From an uncultured Anaeromyxobacter sp. (GTDB lineage Bacteria; Myxococcota; Myxococcia; Myxococcales; Anaeromyxobacteraceae): a DNA stretch of 64,000 nucleotides. Both the position numbers and the translations under genes were made by a program. The stretch covers positions 1 through 64,000 of the forward strand of contig CAIVAR010000139.1 of assembly GCA_903904005.1 (NCBI GenBank), in the 5' to 3' direction. The notes below the pieces were generated by a model that was given only the letters and a program-made list of their open reading frames with translations, searched no databases and was not told where the DNA came from. Positions 1-8,775 of this stretch are shown in pieces (the first letter of the stretch is position 1; each line of letters opens with the position of its first letter).

Positions 1-84
1 GACAAGATCGAGCCTCTCATGGCCAAGTTCGGAGAGATGCTCCGGGAACAACGCACATTCCGTGAAGTCTTCGGGCTCATCTGA
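1..84 (+). CDS. C-terminal end of an unrecognised protein (partial)
   Basis: Frame 1 is open from the window edge to a TGA at 82-84, giving 27 residues that end in REVFGLI. It looks helical and mixed-charge. It is too short to identify. The downstream tail-fibre reading frame has lost its start just after this stop, so this end may have been brought next to it by insertion or recombination. Confidence 0.35.
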   Translation, partial: DKIEPLMAKFGEMLREQRTFREVFGLI

Positions 85-185
85 AATGAGGGGATGGCTC
101 AGACAACACCCTGATCGGCGATTATTCGGGAACGAGCAGCACGGATAATACGAAGGGCCTCACGACGGGCTCCAACAATATCCTC

Positions 186-2621
186 GTGGGTCGGTACGCT
201 GGTGGGGCAGTCACCAGCGGGAGCAACAACGTGGCCGTGGGTAACGGAACCACGGTGCTGGCAGACGCGAGCAATCAGATCGCCATCGGTCACGGCGCCA
301 CTACCACTGCGGCCAACATGGCGGTGATCGGGAATGGCTCGATCACAAAGACCTTCATCGCGGGCATCAAGGATGTCACGCTCGCCGGGACCACGAAGAG
401 CGTGGTGATCGACACCACCACCGGTCAGCTCGGGGCGGTGACGGCTGGCGGTGGCGGCACGGTGACGAGCGTGGCAACTGGAACCGGACTGACCGGCGGC
501 CCCATCACGAGCACCGGCACCATCGACCTCGCCAACACGGCTGTGACTGCCGGATCGTACACTCGGGCCACGATCACCGTGGACGCACAGGGGCGCCTCA
601 CCGCAGCGAGCAACGGAGCGGCAATCGACCTTACCTCCGGTGTCACGGGCACTTTGCCTGTGACCAACGGCGGAACGGGGGTCGCTACGGCGCCCTCCGC
701 TGCCGGGGGCGTGATCTACGCCGCCAGCACAAGTGCCTTCGGGGCCACGGGTGCGGGAGCTTCTGGGCAGTCGCTGCTCAGCGGTGCTGCGGGCGCACCG
801 ACCTGGGGCACTCCCGCCAGCGCGACCACGGCCACCAACCTGGCGGGCGGCGTCGCAGGCGCAGTCCACTATCAGTCGGGCGCGGGCGCCAGCGGCTTCA
901 GCGCCGCGGGCACTTCCGGCCAGGTACTGGTCAGCGGCGGAACGGGCGCACCCACCTGGACCACCAACATCGCCGGCAACGCGGCCAATGTGACCGGCAC
1001 TGTGGCCGTGGCAAATGGCGGCACGGGTAACACGACGGGCACGGCGGCAATCGCGAACGCCCTCGCCTCGGCGACCACGACCGTGAGCGTCTCGGCGGCG
1101 ACAGCACCGACAACCGGTCAGGTCCTCACGGCGACGGGCAGCACGGCCGCTACATGGCAAACCCCGGCGGGCGGAAGCATCGACTCCGACGCATTACGCT
1201 CTACAAAGGGCGGGACCGGTGCACTGGCATCTTCCCTGAGTGGCAGTTCGACGTTGAACACTGCATTCGGCTACAACGCGTTGAACGCACTGACAGGCAT
1301 TAGCAGTTTCGCAAACACGGCATTTGGCGCTGAGGCCCTGAAGTCAAGCACGGCTGGCGCCAAGAATACGGCCGTTGGGGAGTCGGCCGGAGGCGCCGTC
1401 ACTACTGGAACGTACAATACGTTGGTCGGATATTCGGCTGGTGAGTTCATCAACACCGGCAGTTCCAATACGCTCATTGGTGCGAACGCGGCGCCGCCCT
1501 CTTGGGTCGCCACCCTTACCAGTTCCATAGCAATCGGAGCGGGCGCGACACCCAATGCCAACTACCAGATGGTTCTCGGAGGGTCCGGGATTTCGAGTGC
1601 CTTTGACGCTGCGCTCACCCAGGTCATCCCCGGAAAAAACAACTCCGCGAGCCTGGGCTCGACGACGAACGCTTGGACCGGGCTCTACCTCGCCGGCAGC
1701 ACCTCGGGGTACATCGCGCTGAAGGCCCCGGCCGCGCCAACCAGTTACACGCTCACCCTTCCGGGCACGGCGGGCACGAGCGGCTACGTTCTCAGCACCG
1801 ACGGGAACGGAGCGACGTCGTGGATCGCCGCGGGCGGTGGAGGAATTGTTTCCGATGCCGCTGGAAATACCAAGGGCGGGACATCGGCACTAGGGAGCCT
1901 TACTACGGGAGCGAACAATACTGCGTTCGGCTCCGGCGCACTGGTCACGCTGACGGACAGCTCCAACAATACCGCCATTGGCATTTCAGCCCTGGGAGCG
2001 GCGACAGGAAACGCCAACACAAGCGTGGGAGTCCGAGCCGGATATGGAAACACTACCGGAGGCGGCAACACCTTCTTTGGGATGGGAGCCGGGGCAGCGA
2101 ATACCGACGGCTATAACAACACGTTTATTGGAAGAGATTCTGACACGACGGGCGGCAGCAGCTTCTTCAATGCCACGGCAATTGGATACGGCGCACAGGT
2201 CACCGACAATAACATGGTGCGCATCGGTAACGCGACCGTGTCGGTCATCGGAGGTCAAGTCGCCTGGACGGCTACTTCCGATCGCCGCCTCAAGCAGAAC
2301 GTATTGAGTTCCGGTCTGGGACTCGACTTCATCCTGAAGCTTCGCCCGGTGACTTACAGTTTCATCACCCAGCCCACGGTCACCCACGAAGGCCTCATCG
2401 CCCAGGAAGTGGAAGCGGCCGCCCAGTCCATGGGTACCACCTTCCACGGAGTGAAAGTCCCCGCCACTGCCGACGGCTACTACAGTCTCGCCTACTCCGA
2501 CTTCGTCATGCCGCTCATCAACGCGGTGAAGGAACTCAAGGCCGAGAACGACGCCCTCAAGGCGGAGAACGAGGCTCTCAAGGCCGACGTCGCCGCCATC
2601 AAGCGGGCTCTCGGGCTGTAG
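186..2621 (+). CDS. 5'-truncated tail-fibre/trimeric-adhesin-like protein with C-terminal peptidase S74 chaperone domain
   Basis: Surface or phage-fibre protein made of many NTAFG / NTLIG / NNVAVG-type repeats, as in trimeric beta-roll stalks. It ends in an intramolecular chaperone of endosialidase (peptidase S74) domain that starts at TSDRRLK, with the expected Ser-Asp at about residues 698-699 from the GTG at 186. A coiled coil of AEN(D/E)ALK repeats closes the protein. In this family the chaperone helps the fibre trimerise and then cleaves itself off at the Ser. The frame is open back to a stop at 87-89 and already encodes repeat sequence (DNTLIGDYSG) with no ATG, so the GTG at 186 is probably not the native start and the 5' part is lost. 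It lies on the mobile-element side of the att scar near 4.03 kb. Confidence 0.8.
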   Translation: MGRYAGGAVTSGSNNVAVGNGTTVLADASNQIAIGHGATTTAANMAVIGNGSITKTFIAGIKDVTLAGTTKSVVIDTTTGQLGAVTAGGGGTVTSVATGTGLTGGPITSTGTIDLANTAVTAGSYTRATITVDAQGRLTAASNGAAIDLTSGVTGTLPVTNGGTGVATAPSAAGGVIYAASTSAFGATGAGASGQSLLSGAAGAPTWGTPASATTATNLAGGVAGAVHYQSGAGASGFSAAGTSGQVLVSGGTGAPTWTTNIAGNAANVTGTVAVANGGTGNTTGTAAIANALASATTTVSVSAATAPTTGQVLTATGSTAATWQTPAGGSIDSDALRSTKGGTGALASSLSGSSTLNTAFGYNALNALTGISSFANTAFGAEALKSSTAGAKNTAVGESAGGAVTTGTYNTLVGYSAGEFINTGSSNTLIGANAAPPSWVATLTSSIAIGAGATPNANYQMVLGGSGISSAFDAALTQVIPGKNNSASLGSTTNAWTGLYLAGSTSGYIALKAPAAPTSYTLTLPGTAGTSGYVLSTDGNGATSWIAAGGGGIVSDAAGNTKGGTSALGSLTTGANNTAFGSGALVTLTDSSNNTAIGISALGAATGNANTSVGVRAGYGNTTGGGNTFFGMGAGAANTDGYNNTFIGRDSDTTGGSSFFNATAIGYGAQVTDNNMVRIGNATVSVIGGQVAWTATSDRRLKQNVLSSGLGLDFILKLRPVTYSFITQPTVTHEGLIAQEVEAAAQSMGTTFHGVKVPATADGYYSLAYSDFVMPLINAVKELKAENDALKAENEALKADVAAIKRALGL

Positions 2622-2632
2622 ATCGGGCCACC

Positions 2633-3094
2633 GTGCCCTCCCTCCCCCTCCTCTGCTGCCCCCGCTGCCTGCGCCCTTCCTCCGGGAAGGGTGGCAGGCT
2701 CACCGGGCGTACGTCTGCATCCCGTGACGCCACGACGGTCCCGCCCTGCGCCGACTGGCCGGAATGCAAGTCGGTGTCGCAGACGGCGGAAGGGCCGGAC
2801 AAGTTCCGAGGGAACCCGCCGCTCTGCAAGCTCCACGAGTGGGACGCCGGGATCAAAGCCGCGATCCGCATCCTCTGCGACGAGGGCATCTCGTACCTGA
2901 ACGGCTGCGACGGCCACGGTGTCTCGGCCGCATGGATCGGCATGGACGACGTGGAGGAGGCGAAACGCGCGGTGAAACTGTTGCGCCGCTACGCGCCGAA
3001 GATCGTGGGACTGAAGCTGAACGCCGACGGCTCGCAGGACCTGGCCGTGGTGCTGCACAAGGGCGTGAAGCACGAGGGGATGGACGGGAAGTAG
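2633..3094 (+). CDS. Hypothetical protein with Cys-rich N-terminal half
   Basis: Starts at a GTG 11 bases after the S74 gene and encodes 153 residues. The N-terminal half has several Cys (LLCCPRC, PPCADWPECK, PLCKLHEWD) that could bind a metal. The C-terminal half has a regular alpha/beta look (DDVEEAKRAVKLLRRYAPKIVGLKL). I do not recognise the family. The close spacing suggests co-transcription with the fibre gene, which would fit a small accessory phage or adhesin protein. The start is uncertain because no good ribosome-binding site is visible. Confidence 0.45.
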   Translation: MPSLPLLCCPRCLRPSSGKGGRLTGRTSASRDATTVPPCADWPECKSVSQTAEGPDKFRGNPPLCKLHEWDAGIKAAIRILCDEGISYLNGCDGHGVSAAWIGMDDVEEAKRAVKLLRRYAPKIVGLKLNADGSQDLAVVLHKGVKHEGMDGK

Positions 3095-3111
3095 CCAGTA
3101 GACCCTGAACC

Positions 3112-3405
3112 GTGGGTCACCACGCCGCCCAGCGTGATGCCCTGACCCCAACAGGTCAGGTCTCTCTTACATCTCTCTCGTCTCAATCGCGTCTGTCCCC
3201 CCGGACGCGCCCCTGTGCGAATCTGGCCAAGGCCCGCGCTGTGCTCGCCGCGAAGCGCAAGGCTGGCTGGAAGCCCAAGCCCCGCAAGCAGGTCAAGGAT
3301 GCTCCGACGGCCAGGGTTGCCGCTCTCCGCAAGGCGCTCGAGCAGGAAGCGGTTTCGCTCGAGGAGCGGGCCAAGAAGCTCCGGGCGGCGGCCGAGTTGC
3401 TGTAG
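3112..3405 (+). CDS. Small basic hypothetical protein
   Basis: 97 residues from a GTG at 3112, 17 bases after the preceding gene. The first ~35 residues have a non-coding-like composition; the remainder (AKARAVLAAKRKAGW to the end, KLRAAAELL) is a convincing basic helical or coiled-coil segment. The real start may be internal. It could be a small DNA-binding or structural protein of the mobile element, but there is no family match. Confidence 0.3.
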   Translation: MGHHAAQRDALTPTGQVSLTSLSSQSRLSPRTRPCANLAKARAVLAAKRKAGWKPKPRKQVKDAPTARVAALRKALEQEAVSLEERAKKLRAAAELL

Positions 3406-4001
3406 CTCGATCGCGCGGCAGCACCTTGGGCGATGGCGAGCGCGCGCATGGCGTCGACCCCCCGCGGACACCTTGGGTGGTGGCCCTCCCGGCGAGGGCC
3501 TTGCCAGACGCGAGGAACAGTTCCTCCGTCAAGCCAGGCAACATCATCTGCGCCCCCGCCGCCTGGCCATTTCGTGGCCACTTCGCGTCCGAACACGCTC
3601 TTTCGGGGCGATCAGCCGTGTCCACGCGCTCGGCGCTTCCCGAGTCGTTGAGCGCAGTTGAGCCTCCCATCCGGCCAGTGTCACTTATAGTAAAACGCCC
3701 CCGCAGTCCACCATCTCGAGGTTGCCGGGAACAAGATCGGGCCACGTCTGCGCGCCATCGACTCGGTCACCCACGCGTGGGTCGCGGCGGCGCCGACCGA
3801 AGCGATGCGACCCGCTCCGCCTTCTCCATGAGCTCACGCGCACCTGCGAAGTCGCCCAGGGTCGCGGCCTCGATGGCGAGCCGGACGCACGCTTCGAGGA
3901 ACGAGGGGAGGGGACTGGGAAGTCCGGACGGGTCCGACGCGTCCGGCCCGTCGACTGGCCATGTCACGCTCGGTGCGGGGTCGCCTCGAGACGCATAACG
4001 A
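3406..4001. other. Intergenic end of the mobile element
   Basis: About 600 bases with no convincing plus-strand gene. The right half carries the minus-strand integrase-tail remnant annotated separately. A comparatively AT-rich patch lies near 3681-3695. I see no insertion sequence ends. Confidence 0.4.
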
Positions 4002-4024
4002 CCTGTGAATACAGGCGAATTCGC
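4002..4024. repeat. Two adjacent short palindromes next to the att core
   Basis: CCTGT-GAAT-ACAGG at 4002-4015 is a perfect 5-bp inverted repeat. It shares one base with the perfect 10-bp palindrome GCGAATTCGC at 4015-4024. Both sit directly before the tRNA-like fragment and could be recombinase arm or core sites. Confidence 0.5.
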
Positions 4025-4027
4025 GCC

Positions 4028-4047
4028 TTCAAGTCCCGTAGGGGTCA
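4028..4047 (+). other. tRNA 3'-end fragment (candidate attachment-site core)
   Basis: TTCAAGT fits a T-loop (T54 T55 C56 A57 A58), CCCGT the 3' strand of the T-stem, AGGGGTC the 3' strand of the acceptor stem, and the following A the discriminator base. The matching 5' strands (ACGGG, GACCCCT) are absent upstream, so this is not a complete tRNA. An intrinsic terminator follows 8 bases later, as expected behind a real tRNA gene. This is the usual scar left by integration into a tRNA 3' end. Confidence 0.55.
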
Positions 4048-4054
4048 CACAGTG

Positions 4055-4087
4055 CCCCGTCTCCGTCGTCCCGGAGGCGGGGTTTTT
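4055..4087 (+). terminator. Rho-independent terminator
   Basis: An 11-bp stem (CCCCGTCTCCG at 4055-4065 with CGGAGGCGGGG at 4072-4082, one T-G wobble), a 6-base loop and five T's at 4083-4087. It would end transcription of the tRNA whose 3' end lies just upstream. Confidence 0.85.
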
Positions 4088-4291
4088 CATTGCTATGCCG
4101 TTCACCAAACGTGAAGTAGAGGGCCCCGTCTCCAGAATGTCTCCAAACTCGCGGGCGCGAATGGCACCCTCGAGGGGCGCTGGAGGGGGGTGGCTGGGAT
4201 GCCGGTCATGGCGCGGGTGACCCGGGTGCGGGTGCCCCACCCGTGGCAGCCGAAATGACGAGCAAGTCGGCTGGCCTGTGCGAGGTGCGGG

Positions 4292-4306
4292 CGGCATGGC
4301 CGTTGC
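4292..4306 (+). promoter_or_regulatory. Candidate sigma-54 promoter element
   Basis: CGGCAT-GGCCG-TTGC has the GG-N10-GC spacing of a -24/-12 promoter and continues as TTGCAA. It lies 31 bases before the ATG of the lipase-like gene. The match is fair, but a GC-rich background makes chance hits common. Confidence 0.4.
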
Positions 4307-4336
4307 AAACTCCAGGGGAGCCACCCGGGAGGTTCC

Positions 4337-5764
4337 ATGCGCCGCCACCGCTCCGTCGCCCTCATCGCCATCCTGACGATTCTCGTTCTCGGTACGACGG
4401 CCTGCGCCGGCTCGTCCGGGGCTCCCGGCACCGTCATCGAGACCGAGACCGTGCCCGCGAACATCGACGTGACCTCGCTGGAGAGCGCGGTGGACGACGC
4501 CCTCGCGCGCGTCACGGCCGCCCAGGAACAGGCGACGACGCCCAACGAGAGGGCCCAGCTTGCTATCGACAAGGGGCTGCTCGACTACCTCAAGGACGTC
4601 GTCCTGGAGACACTGAAGACCACGTTCGCCGGGCGCCTCCACTGGGTCGGCCACTCCCGGATCAAGTACTGGTCCACCGACGCCAGCGGAAAGGCCGTCC
4701 GGCTGAGCGGCGTGATGTTCGTGCCCTACATCATCAAGTGGGACCCGCACGCCTTCCCCCTGCTCTCGCTCCAGCACGGGACGCAGATCTACCGCCCGTA
4801 CGCACCGTCGCTGTTCACCTACGACATGAAGAACCTCTTCAAGGACGGGAGGGTCCTGGCCCAGATCGAGGTGGTGCTGGGGATCTTCATGGCGGTGCCG
4901 GGCTACGTGGTCGTCATGCCCGACTACCCCAGCCTGGGCGTCTCGACCGACCCCCATCCGTACACCCACCTCTCCATCGCCAACTCGGTGGAGGACATGC
5001 TCAAGGCGTCCAGGGCGGTCCTCGCCAGCGAGTGGCGCGACTACGCAACGTGGGACGGGAGGGTCTTCATGAGCGGCTACTCCGAGGGAGGGTACGCGAC
5101 GCTCGTGACGGCGAGCCAGCTCCAGGCGAAGGGCTCGGACCTCACCCCCGTGGCCGTGGCGCCACTGGACGGACCGCACGACCTCTCCACCACCATGCGC
5201 ACGCTCATGGTGGCGGACCGGCAGCACCCGTCGGCGTACTTCCTTCCCTACATGCTGTACGGCGAGAAGTTCATCTACGGGGATGCCGTCTACGGCTTCT
5301 CGAAGACCATGCGCTCCCCGTATGACGCCACGCTCCCGCCGCTCCTCGACGGTACTGCGAAGGGCGAGCAGGTGGTGTCCGCCATGGCCTTCCGCCCGGG
5401 GGCGACCTACCCCGTCCCGGCCGACATCCTCACGGCCGACTTCCTCGCCCTGGTGCAGCGGCCCTTCACGGGCGACCCCGTCACCGATGGACCGGTGGTG
5501 ACGATGCTCGCGGCCAACGACGCCTACCGGGGCTGGACGCCCTCGATGGCGCTCAAGTTGTTCCACTGCGCCACGGACGACCTCGTTCCACGGGGCAACT
5601 CGGACAAGGCGTACGCCGAGTTCAAGGGGCGAAACGCGCCCAGGCTGGAGACCATCGGCGACGTCGAGCCGCTCCCGATCCCGGACGCGACGGTCCACGT
5701 TCAGGCGGCCCTTCCGGCCTACATGAACGGCTACATGTGGATCGACACGCACTACAAGAAGTGA
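4337..5764 (+). CDS. Secreted lipase-like alpha/beta-hydrolase lipoprotein
   Basis: 475 residues beginning with a lipoprotein signal (hydrophobic ALIAILTILVLG, then TTAC with the Cys as lipidation site), so probably anchored in the outer membrane or released. The nucleophile elbow GYSEGG is followed by YATLVTASQ. A candidate Asp sits in CATDDLVP and a late His in ATVHVQAA. The layout resembles secretory lipases with a lid region (family PF03583-like). It would hydrolyse esters or lipids; the substrate is unknown. A good ribosome-binding site (GGGAGG) precedes the ATG. The gene stands alone and convergent to the sensor kinase behind it. Confidence 0.75.
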   Translation: MRRHRSVALIAILTILVLGTTACAGSSGAPGTVIETETVPANIDVTSLESAVDDALARVTAAQEQATTPNERAQLAIDKGLLDYLKDVVLETLKTTFAGRLHWVGHSRIKYWSTDASGKAVRLSGVMFVPYIIKWDPHAFPLLSLQHGTQIYRPYAPSLFTYDMKNLFKDGRVLAQIEVVLGIFMAVPGYVVVMPDYPSLGVSTDPHPYTHLSIANSVEDMLKASRAVLASEWRDYATWDGRVFMSGYSEGGYATLVTASQLQAKGSDLTPVAVAPLDGPHDLSTTMRTLMVADRQHPSAYFLPYMLYGEKFIYGDAVYGFSKTMRSPYDATLPPLLDGTAKGEQVVSAMAFRPGATYPVPADILTADFLALVQRPFTGDPVTDGPVVTMLAANDAYRGWTPSMALKLFHCATDDLVPRGNSDKAYAEFKGRNAPRLETIGDVEPLPIPDATVHVQAALPAYMNGYMWIDTHYKK

Positions 5765-5775
5765 GATCCGCCGGC

Positions 5776-5791
5776 GACGGCCGCGGCCGTC
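5776..5791. repeat. Perfect 16-bp GC palindrome between convergent genes
   Basis: GACGGCCGCGGCCGTC reads the same on both strands and lies in the 89-base gap between the converging lipase and kinase genes. It can form a hairpin in either transcript but lacks a T-run, so a terminator role is only possible. Confidence 0.45.
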
Positions 5792-5853
5792 CTGCCACCC
5801 TCGATCGAGCTCGCCAGGCAACCGCCCAGGGAGGGTATCCGCTTCGGATCGAT

Positions 5854-8775
5854 CTAGACGGGCCTCCGGGCGGCGGGGGAGAAGCGTTTCAGCACCCGGT
5901 CGAGCGCGGCCCAGTCGACCGGCTTCGTGAGGTAATCGTCCAGCCCCGCCTTCATGTAGTGCTCCCGGAACTCGGGAAGCGCGTCGGCGGTGAGGGCGAC
6001 GATGGGGACGCGGGCGCGCTCCCCGTCGAGCTGTCGGATCTGACGGGTCGCGCCGGCCCCGTCGAGCTCGGGCATCTGCATGTCCATGAGGACGAGGTCG
6101 AAGCTGCCGTCGCGCACGGCCTGCACGGCCTGTACGCCGTCCTCGACCAGCACCACGTCGTGCCCGCCCCGGCGGAGTCGGGTGCTGATGAGGAGCCGGT
6201 TCACCGCGTTGTCCTCGGCCACCAGGATCCGCATCCCGGTGGCGGCGGGCTCCGGCGGAGCGGGGGCGGCCTCGATGGCCGCCGGCACCGGCTCCGCGGC
6301 GGCGCGCCGGAGCCGCAGGTTGATCCAGAAGGTGGAGCCGCTACCGGGCCGACTCTCCACGCCGATCTCCCCTCCCATGGCCTCCGCCAGGCGACGGCAG
6401 ATGGCGAGCCCGAGCCCGGTCCCCCCGAACCGGCGGGTGGTCGAGGTATCTGCCTGCTGGAAGGGGCGGAACAGCGTCGGCAGGACGTCCTCGGGGATGC
6501 CGAGCCCCGTGTCGCGAACCTCGAAGCGCAAGGGGACGCCGTCGCCGTCCCCGCCGGGCATGCGGGAGACGGCCAGGGTGATCGTTCCACGTTCGGTGAA
6601 CTTGACGGCGTTGCCCACCAGGTTGAAGAGCAGCTGCCGGAGCCGGGTCGGGTCGCCGGACACGCGGGGGATCTCCGCGGCGTTCCATGCGGTCCGGATC
6701 TCGTTGCCCTTCCGGGAGGCGGCATTCACGAAGACCTCGACCACCTCGCGCGCCACCGCGAGCGGATCGAAGTCGATCTCCTCGAGCTTCAGGTGCCCCG
6801 CCTCGATCTTGGAGAAGTCGAGGACGTCGTTCAGCACCCGGAGCAGCGACTTGGCCGAGGTGTCGAGTGCCGAGACGAAGCGCTTCTGCTCGCTCGACGT
6901 CGAGGAGTCGGCGAGCAGCTCGATCATGCCGATCATTCCCGCCATGGGGGTCCGCAACTCGTGGCTCATCATCGCCAGGAAGCTCGACTTGGCGAGTGCC
7001 GCCGACTCGGCTGCGTCTCGCGCGCTCCGAAGCTCCTGCTCGTAGCGCTTCCGCTCGGCGATGTCGTGCCAGGAGACGAGCATGGCGTCGTGCTCGGCGA
7101 ACCGGATGGGCGTGAGCGTCATCTCCACGGGAACGGGACGACCGTCGAGCGCCCGCGCCGTCCACTCGAGCCGGGCCACTCCCTCCCGGCGGGCGACCTC
7201 CTCGATCCCCCGCAGGACCTCCGGGGACCCGAAGGAGCTGGAGTCCGACACGGGAGCCGCCAGATCCGAGAGCTGCTTTCCCAGGACGTCGGCCGGGGTC
7301 GAGGCTCCGAGGAGATGGAGCGCGGCGTCGTTCAGGTCGACGAGCCCGGCAGCGTCGAAGAGCAGGTGGGGCTCGCCGGAGCGCTGGAAGAGCGTCCGGA
7401 AACGCTCCTCGGCCTCCATGGCCCCGGTGATGTCCCGAACGATCCCGGTGAAGTAGCTCTCGCCCTGTTCGATCACCTCGCTGACCGCCAGGTTCACGAC
7501 CATGGGCGTGCCGTCCCGGCGGCGGGTCTGCATCGTCCGCCCGTGGCCGATGATCGTGGCGTGGCCGGTGGCCAGGTAGCGGTCGAGGTATGCCTGGTGC
7601 CCGGCCAGTTCGGGCGGGAGCAGGTCGGTGATGGGACGCCCGACGGCGGAGGATGCCGGCACCCGGAAGATGGCCTCGGCTGCCTGGTTGTACTCCCGGA
7701 TCATGCCGCGCTGGTCGATGGTGACGATGCCGTCTGCCGCAGAATCGATGATGTTGCGGAGGCGCCGTTCCTGCGTGGCGAGGGTCTGGCTCGAGGCGTC
7801 GCGCTGGCGGAACGAGCGGGAGAGGAGGCGCGCGTTGACCCAGACCGCCGTCAGCGTGAGGAGGAGCACGACCAGGGGCACGGTGAGCTGCCGCTGCCAG
7901 AGGTCGGTCACCATGCTCTCCGGGATGCGGGCCTCGACCAGGATCGGGAAGTCGTCGGTGGCGTCGAAGTGGGCGATCCAGCGTCGGCCGTCGGGTTCCT
8001 GGTCGGTGAAGCCGCCGCTCTCCCGGTCGGGCAGGAAGCCGGAGAAGATGGGGTGCGCCGGTCGGGGCGGGAGCGTCCCCTCCCGATCGGTGGCCAGGAG
8101 CTCGCCGTCGTACCTCATGACGGAGATCGACTCCTGCGTCCCGCGGGTCATCCGCTGGAGGTCGTTCATCAGGCTGTCCGCGCCCACCACGGCCACGATC
8201 CAGGGTCCGCTGGGAGAGTCCCCGGCCAGGCGGGAGACGGTCAGGAAGCCGGTCCGGGCGAAGGCTCGCCCGCTGCCTGCGGAAGGGGTGCGCCCGAACG
8301 ACCTCCCCTCCGACGGGATACCGACGCGGAGCCGGGAATCCCGGGGGGCGGAGAGGAAGCTGTACCCGGTGAGGAGGAGCCCCACATGGGCAGGATCGGA
8401 GGACGCGAGCACCCTTCCGTTCGCGGCGACGATCGCGATCTCGCGCAACATGTTGCTCTCTCCGACCTCCGTGGACAGGATGGCATTCGCCCGGGTCTCA
8501 TCCCGCTCGTTCAGCGCGTTGACGACCGTATCGTCCACGGCCTCGAACTGGGTCCGGATCTCGGAGAGGCGACCCTCGACCACCCGGGAGAGGACCCGCG
8601 AGAGGTTCTCGACCCGCTTCTCGATCCCTCCGCGCACCGTGAACCAGAGCTGGGCGAGGTTGGCCGCCGTGGCCAGGACCAGGACGAGGGAGAAGACGAG
8701 GGACACCAGACGGACGGTCCGGTCCGGCGAGTGGTGCTGGCGGGAGGGCCCGAGGCCGGAATCCACGCCCGTCAT
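5854..8775 (-). CDS. Membrane hybrid sensor histidine kinase with three PAS-like regions and a C-terminal receiver
   Basis: 973 residues. A first membrane segment (VSLVFSLVLVLATAANLA, about 25-45) and a second (VPLVVLLLTLTAVWVN, about 290-310) bracket a periplasmic Cache-like sensor domain. PAS-type regions follow, then HisKA with MMSHELRTPM (His about 605) and an ATPase domain with NLVGNAVKF, DTGLGIPE and GTGLGLAI. The receiver domain has VLMDMQMPELDG (Asp about 898) and YLTKPVD. It autophosphorylates and passes phosphate to its own receiver; no output domain or dedicated regulator adjoins it. Its ATG overlaps the stop of the solute-binding protein gene by 4 bases, so the two are translated together and the binding protein may present the ligand. 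Confidence 0.92.
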   Translation of the reverse strand: MTGVDSGLGPSRQHHSPDRTVRLVSLVFSLVLVLATAANLAQLWFTVRGGIEKRVENLSRVLSRVVEGRLSEIRTQFEAVDDTVVNALNERDETRANAILSTEVGESNMLREIAIVAANGRVLASSDPAHVGLLLTGYSFLSAPRDSRLRVGIPSEGRSFGRTPSAGSGRAFARTGFLTVSRLAGDSPSGPWIVAVVGADSLMNDLQRMTRGTQESISVMRYDGELLATDREGTLPPRPAHPIFSGFLPDRESGGFTDQEPDGRRWIAHFDATDDFPILVEARIPESMVTDLWQRQLTVPLVVLLLTLTAVWVNARLLSRSFRQRDASSQTLATQERRLRNIIDSAADGIVTIDQRGMIREYNQAAEAIFRVPASSAVGRPITDLLPPELAGHQAYLDRYLATGHATIIGHGRTMQTRRRDGTPMVVNLAVSEVIEQGESYFTGIVRDITGAMEAEERFRTLFQRSGEPHLLFDAAGLVDLNDAALHLLGASTPADVLGKQLSDLAAPVSDSSSFGSPEVLRGIEEVARREGVARLEWTARALDGRPVPVEMTLTPIRFAEHDAMLVSWHDIAERKRYEQELRSARDAAESAALAKSSFLAMMSHELRTPMAGMIGMIELLADSSTSSEQKRFVSALDTSAKSLLRVLNDVLDFSKIEAGHLKLEEIDFDPLAVAREVVEVFVNAASRKGNEIRTAWNAAEIPRVSGDPTRLRQLLFNLVGNAVKFTERGTITLAVSRMPGGDGDGVPLRFEVRDTGLGIPEDVLPTLFRPFQQADTSTTRRFGGTGLGLAICRRLAEAMGGEIGVESRPGSGSTFWINLRLRRAAAEPVPAAIEAAPAPPEPAATGMRILVAEDNAVNRLLISTRLRRGGHDVVLVEDGVQAVQAVRDGSFDLVLMDMQMPELDGAGATRQIRQLDGERARVPIVALTADALPEFREHYMKAGLDDYLTKPVDWAALDRVLKRFSPAARRPV

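Larger units (their letters stand above)
3767..4047 (-). pseudogene. C-terminal tail remnant of an integrase-type reading frame crossing an att site
   Basis: On the minus strand the tRNA-like fragment reads VTPTGLE. It continues in frame into GANSPVFTGRYASRGD and a helical tail (FLEACVRLAIEAATLGDF, ARELMEKAERVASL) that stops at 3767. Tyrosine recombinases of tRNA-integrated elements often encode such a tail antisense to the tRNA 3' end (TPTGFEP-like words). The integrase body is absent here: the chromosomal side carries the lipase gene. I infer that in the excised circle the integrase at the other end of the element would read through the att core into this tail. The element end is seen directly; the integrase link is from family knowledge. 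Confidence 0.45.

Noticed and set aside
3961-4050. A complete tRNA gene ending at the TTCAAGT...GGGGTCA fragment
   Set aside because: The complementary 5' T-stem (ACGGG) and acceptor strand (GACCCCT) are missing, so only a fragment is present.
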